From: Mucidula mucida
Lineage: Eukaryota; Basidiomycota; Agaricomycetes; Agaricales; Physalacriaceae
Assembly: GCA_015501055.1 (NCBI GenBank)
Contig: JADNYV010000015.1
Location: forward strand, 310,001 to 374,000
DNA length: 64,000 nucleotides
Reading direction: 5' to 3'
Made by a program: the position numbers and the translations under genes. Below, piece by piece: positions 1 to 11,904 of this stretch. The notes under the pieces were generated by a model. The model worked only from the letters and a program-made list of their open reading frames with translations. It did not search any database and had not been told where the DNA came from. Each line of letters begins with the position of its first letter. Positions within the stretch are counted from its first letter, which is position 1.

Positions 1-1
1 T

Positions 2-217
2 CTCAAAAATGCCGACGAAGCCATCAGTGATTTCCACCAACAATATCCGAACAAGCCAAAGCCACCCGCGCTTGCTCGCATTGAAGTCCCCATGTCGCAA
101 TTTCCATCACATCTATTCCGACCCATGCCACCGCCCGATACCGAACCCCTCGACGTCACGCTACCCTCTGCAGCCCTCATGGAGCGACTCTGGCGCAGAA
201 TGGAACTTGCGCCTTAA
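2..217 (+). CDS. C-terminal end of Ty3/Gypsy chromovirus polyprotein (partial)
   Basis: An open frame enters from the left edge and stops at TAA 215-217. It starts with LKNADEAISDFHQQYPNKP, which resembles the end of a chromodomain and the following tail in fungal chromoviruses, where NLKNA is followed by a FH..P.KP segment. Only about 71 residues are inside the window, so reverse transcriptase, RNase H and integrase lie outside it. A purine-rich tract (218-225) directly follows the stop and leads into the LTR, as expected for second-strand priming. Assignment to Gypsy rather than Copia is from pattern memory. Confidence 0.6.
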   Translation, partial: LKNADEAISDFHQQYPNKPKPPALARIEVPMSQFPSHLFRPMPPPDTEPLDVTLPSAALMERLWRRMELAP

Positions 218-228
218 GGAGGGGGTGA

Positions 229-757
229 TGTTATGAATTGCCATATTTTCACATTTTCACATCTTATCATATCTTATCGGGAGCCTTGTCTTATCAACCA
301 ACGGACCGTTTCATCATCTGTTTCGTCACCGATCATACCCCTTTTCATTACCGAAGCCGTACTCATGTCGGACACACGTCCAACACATGGATGACATCAT
401 ACATGCCGATACCTCATGGACTCCCTATTGTATACACACCGCCGACACTCGTAGCACACATGGTCGTTTCAGTATTATTACTTACATGCAGTCACCACTC
501 GTATTTAATGGTTTCACGGACTAGTAGCATACAACACTGGGTCAAGGGCGTGGAGCATCCCTAGTGGAAACGCGTATGGACAAGGAGCTTCAAACACAGA
601 CTTACTAGTATATAAGCAGTAGTGTAGTATCATTGTACTTTAGTTCCGATCTCGTTTATACACCTGGCCTAGCCTAGTTCTACGAACGCAAACACTTTCT
701 TCCTTAGTTCTTGCTGTGGTACCTGGTTGAGTCTCGTGGCTTAGTCAGTCGCTAACA
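229..757 (+). mobile_element. 3' LTR of Ty3/Gypsy retrotransposon
   Basis: The segment begins TGTTA and ends TAACA, a perfect 5-bp terminal inverted repeat. It follows the purine tract AAGGAGGGGG downstream of the polyprotein stop. A TATATAAG box near 609-616 would be the LTR promoter. The length is 529 bp. The matching 5' LTR, primer-binding site and left target duplication are outside the window. The base after the LTR (758) is the broken end of an F-box gene. GAAGG (758-762) is the predicted 5-bp target duplication. Confidence 0.7.
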
Positions 758-2079
758 GAAGGCTGGTCTGGGGCTCCCCTCAAACGCAACGATCGTCAGG
801 TCGGTCAACTTGGGTACGAGCACCTGTTTCTTCATAGCATCAAGGACCTCCACTAAGTCCTGTCGATGAGCTGGTCCCAAATCCCCCTAAACCAAATGCT
901 CAGTTTCTCCAACTCGGGCGTGAGCTTCAAGAGCTCGACGAAAGCCTGCGGCTGCAAGGCACATTCATCAAAGAAAGGCCGGGCTGCGTAGCTGACAGCC
1001 AGACCGATCTATAAGACTATGGATGGCGCGAATCATGGAGCCATCGTTGGCTCGGGAATGAGGGAAAACAGTAACGTCTGCCAACTTGGGCACAGGGAAA
1101 GTCAAGGATTTCGGCGTCTCGTGCGGCCAGTCGCTCAACATAGAGAGGGAAGCCTCAGCAATGGGTACGCAGTCCCAGTACGGGCAAAACGATGCTCGCC
1201 CGGTGTAGACAAGTCCAACACCATGAGCATGTTCATTCCCACCAACGCTCGGTTCGCGTGATAGTCGATCGGCGAGACGCGCCACTTCGCAACACTCCAG
1301 AGCTCGGAGTAATGCGTAAGGTGCGCGGGGAGCTGAAAGATATGACTATCAACCTCAAGAGTGACGCGGCGCAGCTTGGGAGCAACAGCAAACGCTGGCA
1401 TAACGCTGACAGCCAGGTTGACACCTGCACGCGCTGCTACATTCGGCGGTATCGGCGCTCTGATCTCGACGGCCTCCAAGTGGGGAACACGACCGCGGAC
1501 GCGCCTCAGCCACGTGATAGTCTCGTACTCTACGAGACGAAAGTTCTCCGACTTCCAAATCTTGCTGAGACTCAATATCCCCACGAAGAGATCTCGATGG
1601 GCAACGGTAGACGCCGCCTCGTATCGAATGGACAGGGGGCGAAACGCCGCCAAATGAACAACGAGTTTAAGCAAAAGCGTGGCCTTGGTACCGACGGGGG
1701 AGGCAGGTATGTGGAAGCGGGTCCATAGATTGGGAGAGTCTCCGACGATTGAGCTCCATCTCGCGCAAATCCGCAAAAGAAGCCACGGCCCGCTCTCCAT
1801 AGAGGTGAGTGTGAACTCGTCAAAGGTGTTCTCGAAAACTTTCAGAAGCAGCTCGGTGGGGAGGCGGTCGATGGAACAGGGCCTCTGATTCAAGGGCAGT
1901 ACAGCAGTCACAGGGGAAGCCCGTAGGTGGGAGAGGCGGCGGTCAGCCTCCGATGCACGGAATGCTTGGATTATGCCGGAGTGAGTCAAGACTTGGGGCG
2001 CGAGCTGATCAGGCGGTAGTTCAGTAATAGACGGAATTTGCATGATTAACGCATGCTCGGATTCGTCGGCGTACGACAT
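758..2079 (-). pseudogene. F-box protein gene, frameshifted and cut by a retrotransposon
   Basis: On the minus strand the protein starts MSYADESEHALIMQ at 2079. It carries an F-box at about residues 60-75 (LPTELLLKVFENTF), then a region typical of basidiomycete F-box proteins with PRLRRV-like and LDLSTPG strands. The frame breaks near 1135-1142, after LRLPSL. The continuation (SDWPHETPKSLTFPVPKL) is one frame over. A further shift near 965-975 leads to ALQPQAFVELLKLTPELEKL, and a TAG near 853-855 precedes EVLDAMKKQVLVPKLTDL. The coding trace then ends at the LTR border. F-box proteins normally recruit substrates to SCF ubiquitin ligases. This copy cannot make a full product. Confidence 0.75.
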
Positions 2080-2217
2080 ATTCGCTGATATACCAATCAG
2101 TACTACAAGTCGATGAAACTGAAGGGGGCTCACGATACAGTTAGGGAAGCACAATCCGAAGAGTATATTTACAGCATGCTGAGGACAGCGAGTTATATGT
2201 AGTCCGAGTCGCTTCAA

Positions 2218-3359
2218 TATAAATGGGGATTACGAACGACATCCAAGCTGATCATAGGGAACTTGGAAGTCGTGGCTGCCTCAAGGTCATAGGTAGTTCA
2301 CATCATTCACAGCCGCTTTGACTCAGACCCAAGTATTCGAGACCTGAATCAGGTATCAGCGCTTCCGGAAAGAGAAAGGAAAACTTGATGCGTGCATGCC
2401 TCGGAGGGAATTAATCTGGCCAGAGTCATACGTCCGTGCGAACAATGGGACCACCCACTTGGGGATGGTCTAACCGCAATCAGCGCTGATGTCTAAATGA
2501 AAGTCAGGAATACCGACTCACTACGCGGATTAACATGCAAGATTAAGAAGAAAACCGCATGGTTGATCAAAAGATAGAAGTCCAAAGCGGCAGCTACTTT
2601 TAATTTTGAGCCCAAGCTGTCATCGTTTGCCCAAATGAAAGTTCCTCTGACTCGCATCAATGATAGTACTAGCCAACCAAGATCCGCGCGAGTCACTACA
2701 TAAAGTCAAAGAGTCATTCGAAGTGTCTTCATTTCGATCTGGGGTGTGTTGAGAACATGTTCTAGCGCTAAAACACATCAAAAAACAAACGGAGAAATGA
2801 CCACGATTACGCGGGAACTTGCACGAAGAACATTGCGATAAGCGTCCCAGACTTCTACTAGAATTTAACGAATTGGCAGCGCTGATTGATGCGGTTCGCT
2901 GACTGACAGCGGAAACAGTGGTGAGTTCAGGCGGACGGATGAAGGCAATAAGAAACGTCCGCACCCAAGACAAACAGATACAAGCAATTGACTCGTCCTG
3001 GGCACGTGCTTCTTCAGAAGATCCTTAAATTTTCCAATGAATGGCCACCAGCGATCCCCAACGCATTAGTCGAGGAATTTTCGCGCGTTATTGCACGAAT
3101 ACTATGTTGACGAGCCGTCTTCAAATCTAAGTTCTAAGTAATTCTAAGAGATAACCCGATAGTCCAAAAAGCCAAGAGCGAAATTGAGGGATGGTATGAA
3201 TACGTAGATAAGTACAGTTGGATGTCGATGCTCTAACTACTTGGTATGTATGAGAATAACGAGAAGAACTGTTGTACACGGCAATGAGTAATTAATCCAC
3301 CTACCAGGAGTTACCGACATATGATATTATTCTATCTTCCGCCACAAAGCTCATCACAA
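2218..3359. other. Gene-free stretch
   Basis: Only short ORFs without recognisable motifs are present. The left part is the presumed 5' flank of the F-box pseudogene and the right end is the 3' flank of trehalase. I see no repeats, RNA gene or conserved coding trace. Confidence 0.4.
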
Positions 3360-6151
3360 TTATTGAGAAGTAATGTCGAGCGCGTCCATCGCTAGGCCTA
3401 GAGGATCCATACCCCCACTTCTAATGGCGAGCACCTCAGAGCCATTAGCATGGCTGAAGAACACCTCTGGACTAGTGCACGCAGCAACGGCGCGGCGCAT
3501 GTGGGAGGTGAGGAACGACAGTCCTACTTGGTAAGCAGCTGCAGAGAGTAGACGCGTCAGTAAACGACTTGAAAGACGACAACACAACAAGAACGTACAG
3601 TTCATCCAGCCGAAGCCTTCTCGAGGAACCATCTTGAAGTCGATACCCTGGTTTCCATACTCGGCATCCACTAAATGTGAGAGCTTCACTGCATCGAACT
3701 GAAATGAGGGGTATCTTTAGAGAGCTTCGTGTCTATTAGCGTCAATCAACATACCTTCTCTGGAACGACGCCATTGAAATCCACAAACGCCGTTGTCATC
3801 CTGTCATCCAATCATCAGCAGAGCAAAACAAGAATACAAAGACGCTTACATGTAGAGGAACCGATAAGCCAGGCGTTGCGCCTCTTCAAGATAACCGTAG
3901 CGTTCCAATCCGACCCACATCATAATCTGGTGGGGAGGCCTGAATAACAGATCAGCACAAATATCCCCGCGAAGATCAGAACACCTGCCATGCGTATCTG
4001 CGAAATGAAGCTCAAGTGACCTTGTCATACACGTAAGAAACGGAAACATACGGGTAGTCCCATTGTCGGTTAGGTCGATCCAAAGATATCTTTCCCCTCG
4101 ACTCCTCCGTGCCAGACACTACACCGCCCAGCACCTCGAACTTTTTCAGCGATTGAGTACTGGAAACCCATCACTCGGTCAGCTTCTCCTTCAATGAAAA
4201 ATGGACGACATACACAAGCTTTTGGCATTGGTCTTCGCTCGCACACCCGGCCCAAAGCGCCCAGAATGCTGTAACGCTCTCATACAGAATTTGCTTCTCT
4301 GTGGCCGTATCATAATCGAAGTAGAGATTCTTGCTCTCGTTCCAAAGGTATTTGTCTATCCTCTCCTTCCTGAGCGCTGCGCGCTGGAACCACTCATCAC
4401 TGCACTGCGCTCGCTTCCGCGAACTCTCACGGCCCCGCTTCGCATAGGTCTCGGGCGACGGAGGGAACGGCGCCAACGGGAAATCTTCCTCCAATTCCAA
4501 TTCGTCATCAAACACTTCCCGGATAGCAGTCCCGATATCCACCTCGTACTTGTACAAGAGCGCCTGAAGGTCGATGGTAGCCAGGTTGGCACATCGCTTC
4601 TCGAATCGGTACGTCGTGTCATGTCCAGACTCTCGCACGGCACGATCATGGAGGAAGTATTCGTCGAGCTTGGGCTCTTTGAGGCTGCCATCGTTATACT
4701 TCTCGCTGAACTCGAGCACAGATAATCCATGCTTCTCCGCGTACGGCTCGAGGATATGGGTGAAGTGAGACGCCTCGGTTTCGGGAGGAATACCCAAACC
4801 ATCAGGTCTGTACCGCGACAATCCGGTTTTTGGATCCATACGAGGCTCCGCAACCCAAACGGTATGATATTCCTTGATAGCAGCTTGAATAGCTCGCTTG
4901 AGCCATGCACGGTTCTCGTCGACATCAGACTTGTCAAGCTGGTTGTAGATCTGCAAAGCCATGTCCGTAAGGAACGGCGGCTGCGTACGACAGAGGTAAT
5001 AACTTCGGCTCCCGTTCAAGATCTTTCCATAGTGCTTGATCTCGAAGATGAAATGGTCGACCATACCCTTGGCCATGGAAATCTGGCCGTCGACGAGGAG
5101 ACCGAGACTAATGAAGTACGAGTCCCAATTATAGAGCTTAAAGTCATTTGAGCAAAAAGCTAACCACTGAAAGCAAGAAACATACCTCGTTGAAGCGTGC
5201 GCCGGGAACGATGAAAGGAATGCCCTTCAAAGACTTGCCGCCTTTTCCATCATCGACTTCATTCATCGCCAGCGCGAGGATACCCGGCTTGTTGTTGAGG
5301 CTTTTCACGAATACGGGATCATCTGGCTTCTCTGGCAGCACTTGGACGTCTAGTTTCATATGGGGTTTGTCCTTGGCCACCTTGCGGTAGTACTCGGCCA
5401 TGGCGGGTTCGCCATGGGGGACGTAGATGCGGGGATTAATCTTTCCAGTGCGGTTCTTGGGGTCAGCCGTTATGATTTCCAGGCCGTCACCATCGATGCG
5501 GCGAGTCAAAGAGTGCCAAAAGGAGTTCTTAATCATACGCGACAGACGGTCGACGGGGTTTTCTGTTAGACGGGCTTCGTCGAGGACAATGCGCTTGCGG
5601 TTGTGGTCCTTGGCAAGGGCGAGCTCTTGAAGCAGATTGGAAAGCATGTAAGTACCCTAGAACGAGTCAAAGAACGAATACAAGGAAATAGGCAGGACAT
5701 ACGCGTATGTCAAAGGTTTTGAAACCGTTGCTTGTTGCAGTGCCCAGCGCCATCATCTTCGGTCCTGCGTCGGTGACGCTGATCTGGAAGTCGCCATCCG
5801 TGTCCTCCTGCTCTAGGACGACCCGAATGGTCTCCTCCACGTCGATGAGGAAGCGACGAGGCCCTCCGCTTACGCTCTTCTCGTCATGAGACATCCGACG
5901 TGGCCGTAAATGCCAGTCTTCCTGGAAGGCGGGTGCCTTCTTTGGCTTGTAGCCGTGGATATGAGACTATTAGCGGGGTTTAGCTTTTGTAGCCTTTGTG
6001 TAGACGACCAACGACGTACATGACTATATGTCCGCGACCTGGTGAAAGACTCGCCGCCGCCATAGTACGCGGCGGCGTCGAGGTGAGGCTGCGTGCCGTC
6101 GCGCTCGTCAACAAAGGAAACGCCAGTGGGATGATTAACGACGGGCGCCAT
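3360..6151 (-). CDS. NTH1: Neutral trehalase (GH37)
   Basis: Hydrolyses alpha,alpha-trehalose to two glucose (EC 3.2.1.28) in the cytosol. Ten exons: 6151-6020, 5966-5703, 5656-5186, 5136-4214, 4159-4052, 3997-3989, 3939-3850, 3800-3755, 3698-3599 and 3538-3360. They give 773 residues. The N-terminal region holds RSRTYS (a possible kinase target) and the acidic loop [16 protein letters not shown], like the calcium-binding loop of yeast Nth1. Signature 1 is split as [34 protein letters not shown] is strongly conserved. Signature 2 reads QWDYPYAWPP and is assembled over three exons, including a 9-nt exon and a GC-AG intron. The frame is open throughout and ends DALDITSQ. The start is the first ATG of the conserved N-terminus. 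Confidence 0.95.
3989..3997 (-). other. NTH1: 9-nt microexon of trehalase
   Basis: Reading on the minus strand, ATACGCATG lies between acceptor TTCGCAG and donor GCAGGT. It supplies Tyr, Ala and part of Trp in the trehalase signature QWDYPYAWPP. The upstream intron (4051-3998) is GT-AG. The downstream intron (3988-3940) must be GC-AG to keep frame with [17 protein letters not shown]. Skipping the exon removes three residues of the signature. Confidence 0.8.
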
Positions 6152-7361
6152 GAAAGAGATGGTGGTGGTGGTAAGAAACAGGAAATCTGGGGTAAGTCAG
6201 GTTTACACCAATTCAGTTGCCCCGCAAAACTTTTGTGCACGTGCTGTGCAATTCGCGACCGTCAGTTCCCCGTCGTCAACGGCGGGAAGGAACCGTCGTG
6301 TTCTCACCTGTTCGCCCGATATTTTAGTGGTGATGGTCACCGTCAAAGCCGGATATGACGTTGCTTTAAAAGATCTCCACGACTGCAAGAATTGTCTAGC
6401 GGGTCTAGCAGTAGACCGTCCGACACCAACATAATGGTGCCCTTTATACTGTCAATGGCGCCCTGGTGTACGCTTCATGTACAGTGACATCAAGGCTTCT
6501 CTGACCGAACACCGGCGGTTCGTCATAGGCGCACTTCATAAACACTCGCTTAACAGTCGTTGGGGATCCTCAGTGTTCAAAACCGTACAAGAGTTCTCCG
6601 GCTATCAGCATCTCGACCTGAGGTACGAACATTAAATGAACTGTACGACCTCGTCAAACGTAAAGATAAACCGCTGGAATGTTCCTTCCATTCAGTTCCA
6701 ATCCGTGGATAAAGGTATGATAGATTCATGTGGATGCACTTTGTAACCACCGAAGGCTTCGTGGGTCAGAACAGCCCCACCCGTCAAATTCATACACAAA
6801 AGACAGGTTGCACACAAGGGGACGAGGGTGGATCCACAGCAAAAGAGACAGAACACCAGCAGAGGGCGGCGAGACTTGGTAGTCCATCCAAGTATAGTTA
6901 TCAATCTAACTTTAATGTCCTCTAAAACGTGAGCATGACGTTGAACGTGAATCACGGCACCGTACGCATATGATGGCGCTATCAGTCAAAGCCCGTTTGC
7001 AAGGACACTCGAGGCAAGGCCAGGAAGCTTCAAGGTTCCATCAGATTTCATCCACGAAGCCGTCGTATGGCTTGGGGACAGAAGATAATGAGTCTCAAGG
7101 AGAATGAAAACGTACTGGCAGGCCGGGAGGCTATAATTGTGAGGTTCGTGTTAAAAAGAGCACATTAATCTTCAAGATAGGCGCAACCATCAAACCGCCT
7201 AAGCAGTAGCCCGGCACAGAAGCCCGTGGACATCGTAGGGCCGTTGAAGACGCTTTTCTTGAACGATATGGCCAATGAAGAGCATCATTATACTCAAGAC
7301 CGTCAAAATATACAAAACATACAACATGTCACGTACGCACAACCCGGATGGCATCTGACCA
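6152..7361. other. Intergenic, trehalase upstream region
   Basis: This is the 5' flank of trehalase and the 3' flank of the nucleoporin gene. Small ORFs here show no family motif. No repeat or RNA gene was recognised. Confidence 0.4.
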
Positions 7362-9153
7362 TCACCTCACACTCAATCTACTGAATCCTAGATCCCCATT
7401 CTTCCCGCTTCTATTCCCTACGTTTCTATCCGTGTCCAGCTCATTAAACGGATCCCGAACACTACCCGTCTTTGTACGCCACAGTTGGGTATACAGCCCC
7501 TTGATCTTTTGCAGCTCTGCGTCGAGCACAGCAGTCTTGCTGGCGAGCGCGAGGAAGAGGGAGTGCTGTGCTTGAAGAGTTGCCGTTATTCCTTTTGGAA
7601 GAAGAATGCGTATAAATCACGAGTACATAAATCTAGAAAGGCATACCATGAGGTGTATACTGAGTCTGCTGAGCCATCGATGCCAACTTTCGTTCGATTT
7701 GCTGCCACAAATTAGCACTAGATATTATGTAGGTGGAGGATGTTACAAACCTCGATCGTCGTTTTACACCAAACCAGTCGTTCCCGCATTTGCTTCGACA
7801 GACGGTTGAAGAATCTACAGATTTGTTCATCACGAAAGTGACAGATTCGAGATTCTCAGACTCACTCAAAGGGAAACGACGCGTGGTCCTTCAGATGGGG
7901 ATGGTTCATCTGCTGGCTCTTATGCGCATCGATGATTCGCATAGCGGTTATCGTGTCTTCAACCGCCTGTTCTGTTTTAGCCTGCAGATCTTTCGTGTGG
8001 TGTACATCAGAGCGGACGAAAGAAACTGCGTCAATCAGTTCCTGCGTAATACGTTAGTAACAGACTCCTGTGGAAGAACGTAAGTGTTTATTGACCTTGT
8101 GGAAGGACCGCAGCTGTTCTTGGCTTTTGACCGGCTCTTCGCCCAACTTGCGCTGGGAAAGGTCTTTGCTGATCTGTATCCGACCTTGTATATGCGATCT
8201 GTCGGAATGTCAATCGAGGCAATTAAGGAGAATATTTCGTACTCTATTTCCTCAAACTGCTTTTTGAGGGCGTCCGGCAGATCATTGAATTTTGTCGACT
8301 TGGTGAACAACGGCGCCCCTTGGGGAACGGACACACTAACAAAGTGGATAAGACAGATCTAAATTGTCGATTGAACAGACGTACGTCGATTGTTGCTGCT
8401 GTGGTGGTTTACTGAAAAGACTAGTACCGAACGAGGGTACAGTTGACTGGCTTTGAAGGGTAGAGTTCCCGAATAACGAGCCAGACTGTTGCTGCTGTTG
8501 GTTCTGCTGTTGATTCTGGTTCTGACCAAACGTGCTGTTCCCAAATAGCGAGCTCCCGCCACTTCCAGACTGCCCAAACAAGCCGGTGGATGGCTGCTGT
8601 TGCTGTTGTTGTTGCTGCTGCTGGTTTTGGTTCGTAGACTGCCCGAAAAGAGATGGTTGTTGTTGGTCAAATAACGAGGTCGTCCCAGTCGCTGCGGGTT
8701 GTTGCTGCTGATTCTGATTCGACTGGCCAAATATGGATGAGCCACCGCCGAACGAAGATGGCTGTTGTTGTTGCTGCTGGGGCTGATTCTGTTGGCCAAA
8801 CAGCGAATTCGTTGGCTGCTGCTGCTGCTGCTGGTTCGACTGCCCGAATAATGATGGCGCCGCCGTTGACTGCTGCTGTTGTGGCTGGCCGAAAAGAGAT
8901 GGGGTATTCGTCGACTGTTGCCCAAAGATAGACTTGTTCTGCTGTTGGTTATTCTGCCCAAACGCACTGAACGCGTTGGTAGCCGGTGCCGTCGTGGATG
9001 CGCCAAATGTATTCGTTTGTCCGCTGGGCTGACCAAACGCGCTCGTCGTTGACGTCGTCGCCGGCTTCAGGCCAAACGCCGATGCACTAAGTGAAAAACA
9101 TTAATTTTGCCTCTGATTATGTGGTCAAGCGCGCACTTTGTTGCAAACGACAT
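7362..9153 (-). CDS. NUP49: FG-repeat nucleoporin, NUP49/Nup58 type
   Basis: A component of the central channel Nsp1/Nup62 complex of the nuclear pore. Eight exons: 9153-9137, 9086-8385, 8335-8243, 8198-8096, 8041-7866, 7814-7751, 7701-7647 and 7591-7362. They give 479 residues. The N-terminal half (about residues 6-240) is built of SLFGQ, FGNS and SAFG repeats separated by polyglutamine. The C-terminal half is a coiled-coil domain with IQGRIQISKDLSQRKLGEE, then FFNRLSKQMRERLVWCKTTI, then QIERKLASM, matching the p58/p45 family. The first exon is only 17 nt (MSFAT). Glutamine-rich linkers suggest the repeat length could vary between strains. The name NUP49 rests on architecture and the coiled-coil motifs. 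Confidence 0.88.
8385..9086 (-). repeat. NUP49: FG/polyglutamine low-complexity exon
   Basis: This single exon encodes about fifteen FG or GLFG-like units with intervening runs of four to nine glutamines (CAA/CAG). On the plus strand it appears as CTG/TTG trinucleotide tracts, for example around 8590-8625. Out-of-frame open frames over it are artefacts of the repeat. Confidence 0.85.
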
Positions 9154-11904
9154 TGCTCACGCGCGAAGCAGTGGTGGAAGGAGGAAGACTTTCGGCAGGC
9201 AAATGCCGATCACTCCTACCTCCTCCTATGATGAGACCAAAACTAAGGTAGGGGCTATATCCTGTCGACGCTTTCAAATGCATGGACTATTCGGTGAGAA
9301 CGATTTTACTCTTCGGTTTTTTTGCTGCCAGTTCCAGGAAAACATCGAATCAAGTTGTTCTTCTTTCTCGTAAAACTACCCGAATTGTTCAGGTGCTCTA
9401 ACCGTTGAACTGGTCCAGGAACTCTCGGAAATAGCGCCACGGCCACTGCACCTGAACGACGCTGATTTTTGTAGAATACACGCACCTTGTGGCTCCCGCA
9501 CCTTAGTGCACCCCATGCGGAAACTCCTGCACTTTCTGATAAGACCGCCTTGTGATTGACTGTGCAACCTTCGTCCAATTCTCTGGGTTATCCTGAAGTA
9601 GGTCTACAGTGTACATGGTGAGAGTTTTCTTGCCTAGAATGTATGGTGGATGGTCCTTTCTCTCTCCTCGCGGTTCCGTTCCATAAATTTAACGCGACAG
9701 AACGGAAACGTGCTCCAAGACGCGCTTCTGAATAAGCAGCCGGAACCGAATCAGTGCCCCCATCCCGTTGTAAGTGTTGCAGATACGGTCACGTTAATAT
9801 TCTGACATCTTCTTTCCAGAACCTCAGTAACCGTTTTGCCTTCCATGGACTAGCATGAGAGCCACAGTGCTAACTTTACGCCGTACTGCGATATATGCGT
9901 ACCACGGGGCCGATTTTTATCTGGTGTTATCGTCACCAGCCCTCCAAAATGAAAGACCGCCCTGCTATTTCTACTCTCATCGCAATAGACGCGTTGGCTA
10001 ATTTGGCAGTCCAATCAGACCCGTTCATCGTGGAAAACCAGTACCGCAAACTGGATTTCTCGCCCAGAATAGACTGACGCCGTTCATGACAACCACGTTA
10101 CAGTTCCAAGTCAACGGTTTGCCCTCAATCTCCTGTCTGTCTTCACCTTACCAGTTCGTTGGTGGGGGACCTTAGCGTCTGCTACGTGTTCTAACATTAC
10201 ACACTATCTATGCCCAAGATTCCTGTTACACGTCATGCAACTCCCGTCTCTGGCTACTCTTTCATCCTCGCTCTCTTTCGCATTTCGGACTCTGAGGACG
10301 CTTGTGGACCACGATAATCTACCAATATGTCACTGAATTGTTCGGCCCATGTACCCTGGCGATGCTCCGAGAGCCAATAACAATTATCATGAGCTAAATT
10401 CTTAAAGCACACGCATGCGCCCACTCGCGGGATACGTGTAAAACTGGGTGCAGACGGTCGCCGTCATGGGAGGTTTGCCAATCACAACAACGTGAAGATG
10501 ATGAATGGATGACATCTCAACAGGTACCACAGGGACCGAGAAGGACCGATGGGTACCTTTTCATTATATTCCGCACAAATTTCCATTTGAGGACGGGAGC
10601 CTATTTTCAAAATTCTACAATGGAGGTTTCACCGTCCGCGTTCTAGACGCGCCACAGGCTCATCTGTCGCAGTCCGCCGCGATTTCGAGCGTGCGCCCCC
10701 TGCTCTACATACAGGGACAGATCAAACATTGACACAGCGGTTTTAGACGCGTCACCCACTTCTGAACACGTCAATAGGATTCAAGCACGCGATTCGCCGG
10801 CCAGAGACTGCCCGGCCAGTCCAGGCTTTGATGTCGCCCGCGGAGCCCCAGGTAAATAAAGCGCAATTCAGCTCGTGACAGGAACCTCATACAAGGAACA
10901 AGGCTTAGGCATGCCTGCCCCACAGCTCCGGCATGGTGAGGACCGCGTCCATACATAGAAAGCTTGGCGATTTGAGCTCGCGCTTCGAAGCATGAGCAGA
11001 ATATGGGTACTTCGGTCGTAGGTGGGTAGCCGTATGCTCTGACCTCGTGTTGACTTGCATCCTCATAGACTTAGAGCTTGCTGCCACTTGACCACGCGTT
11101 CGAGAAAATGAACAAGGAACAAACCACCAATCAGGCACAGGGGTACATCGATCGGGTCCTTTTAGACATGGGAATTGACCTTGTTTTAACAGTTTACCTC
11201 CGTTCTTGGCTGTTACAGGATCCGAGTCTTCCAACCGTGCCGCCAGTACCTCACCATCTACACGGTCCTCCCATATATCGACTGTGTGGGTACGAAACCA
11301 GTTTAGTGCGACGAAACAGGGAGAGGGCTCCCACCCCAGACGCCAGTTCCCCGTCCGTTGTTCTGATTTTGGCCCAAGGCTCTGAGAACAGCGTGCGAAA
11401 CGTGAGAGTGGACCATCAGATTTCGTCGTTGTTTGGGCGGTGAGTTACCAACACAGCTCTCCTTGGGACGTTATCCATGACCGTCGCTACGCATAATAGG
11501 GAAAACTTCGGCACGCCGATATTTCTCCTGCAAGAAACAACCAGGTCCCAAAGCTTGTGAAACCTCGCTAGGCTGATCGAGATTAGGCAACGGAGAGGTG
11601 CAATCTGATATAACTCTATTCAAAGCATGATGTGACCTTACGTTGGGTTCAATAGCCAACCACACGGATTACTCGGATTGATGGTCAACCTGTCACAAAT
11701 TGACGAATCTCCATATGTTCTCCATCTAGGCCATTTCTCGAGGTCCACAATCGCATTCATTTAGAAGCTTCGCCAGATCTGCCTTGAATCTCCCGCCTCC
11801 AATTTCCCTTGCTCATTCTGACCACCGGATATTTTTCCCCTTTCATCATATTTAAAGCTTGTTTCGTCCCTTCAAGCTCCCTCTCCTTCCCCAACGCACA
11901 CATC
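9154..11904. other. 2.75-kb gene-free stretch
   Basis: No ORF here shows a recognisable domain, and splice-joining of neighbouring ORFs gave nothing coherent. Short open frames at 10505-10732 (+), 10905-11234 (-) and 11078-11443 (+) look random. The region may be decayed repeat DNA. The right end is the promoter of the WOPR gene. Confidence 0.35.

Noticed and set aside
8359..9036. 225-codon minus-strand ORF rich in Ser, Arg and Asn
   Set aside because: It is a second frame over the CAA/CAG-rich FG exon; the true frame gives FG repeats and joins in phase to both neighbouring exons.
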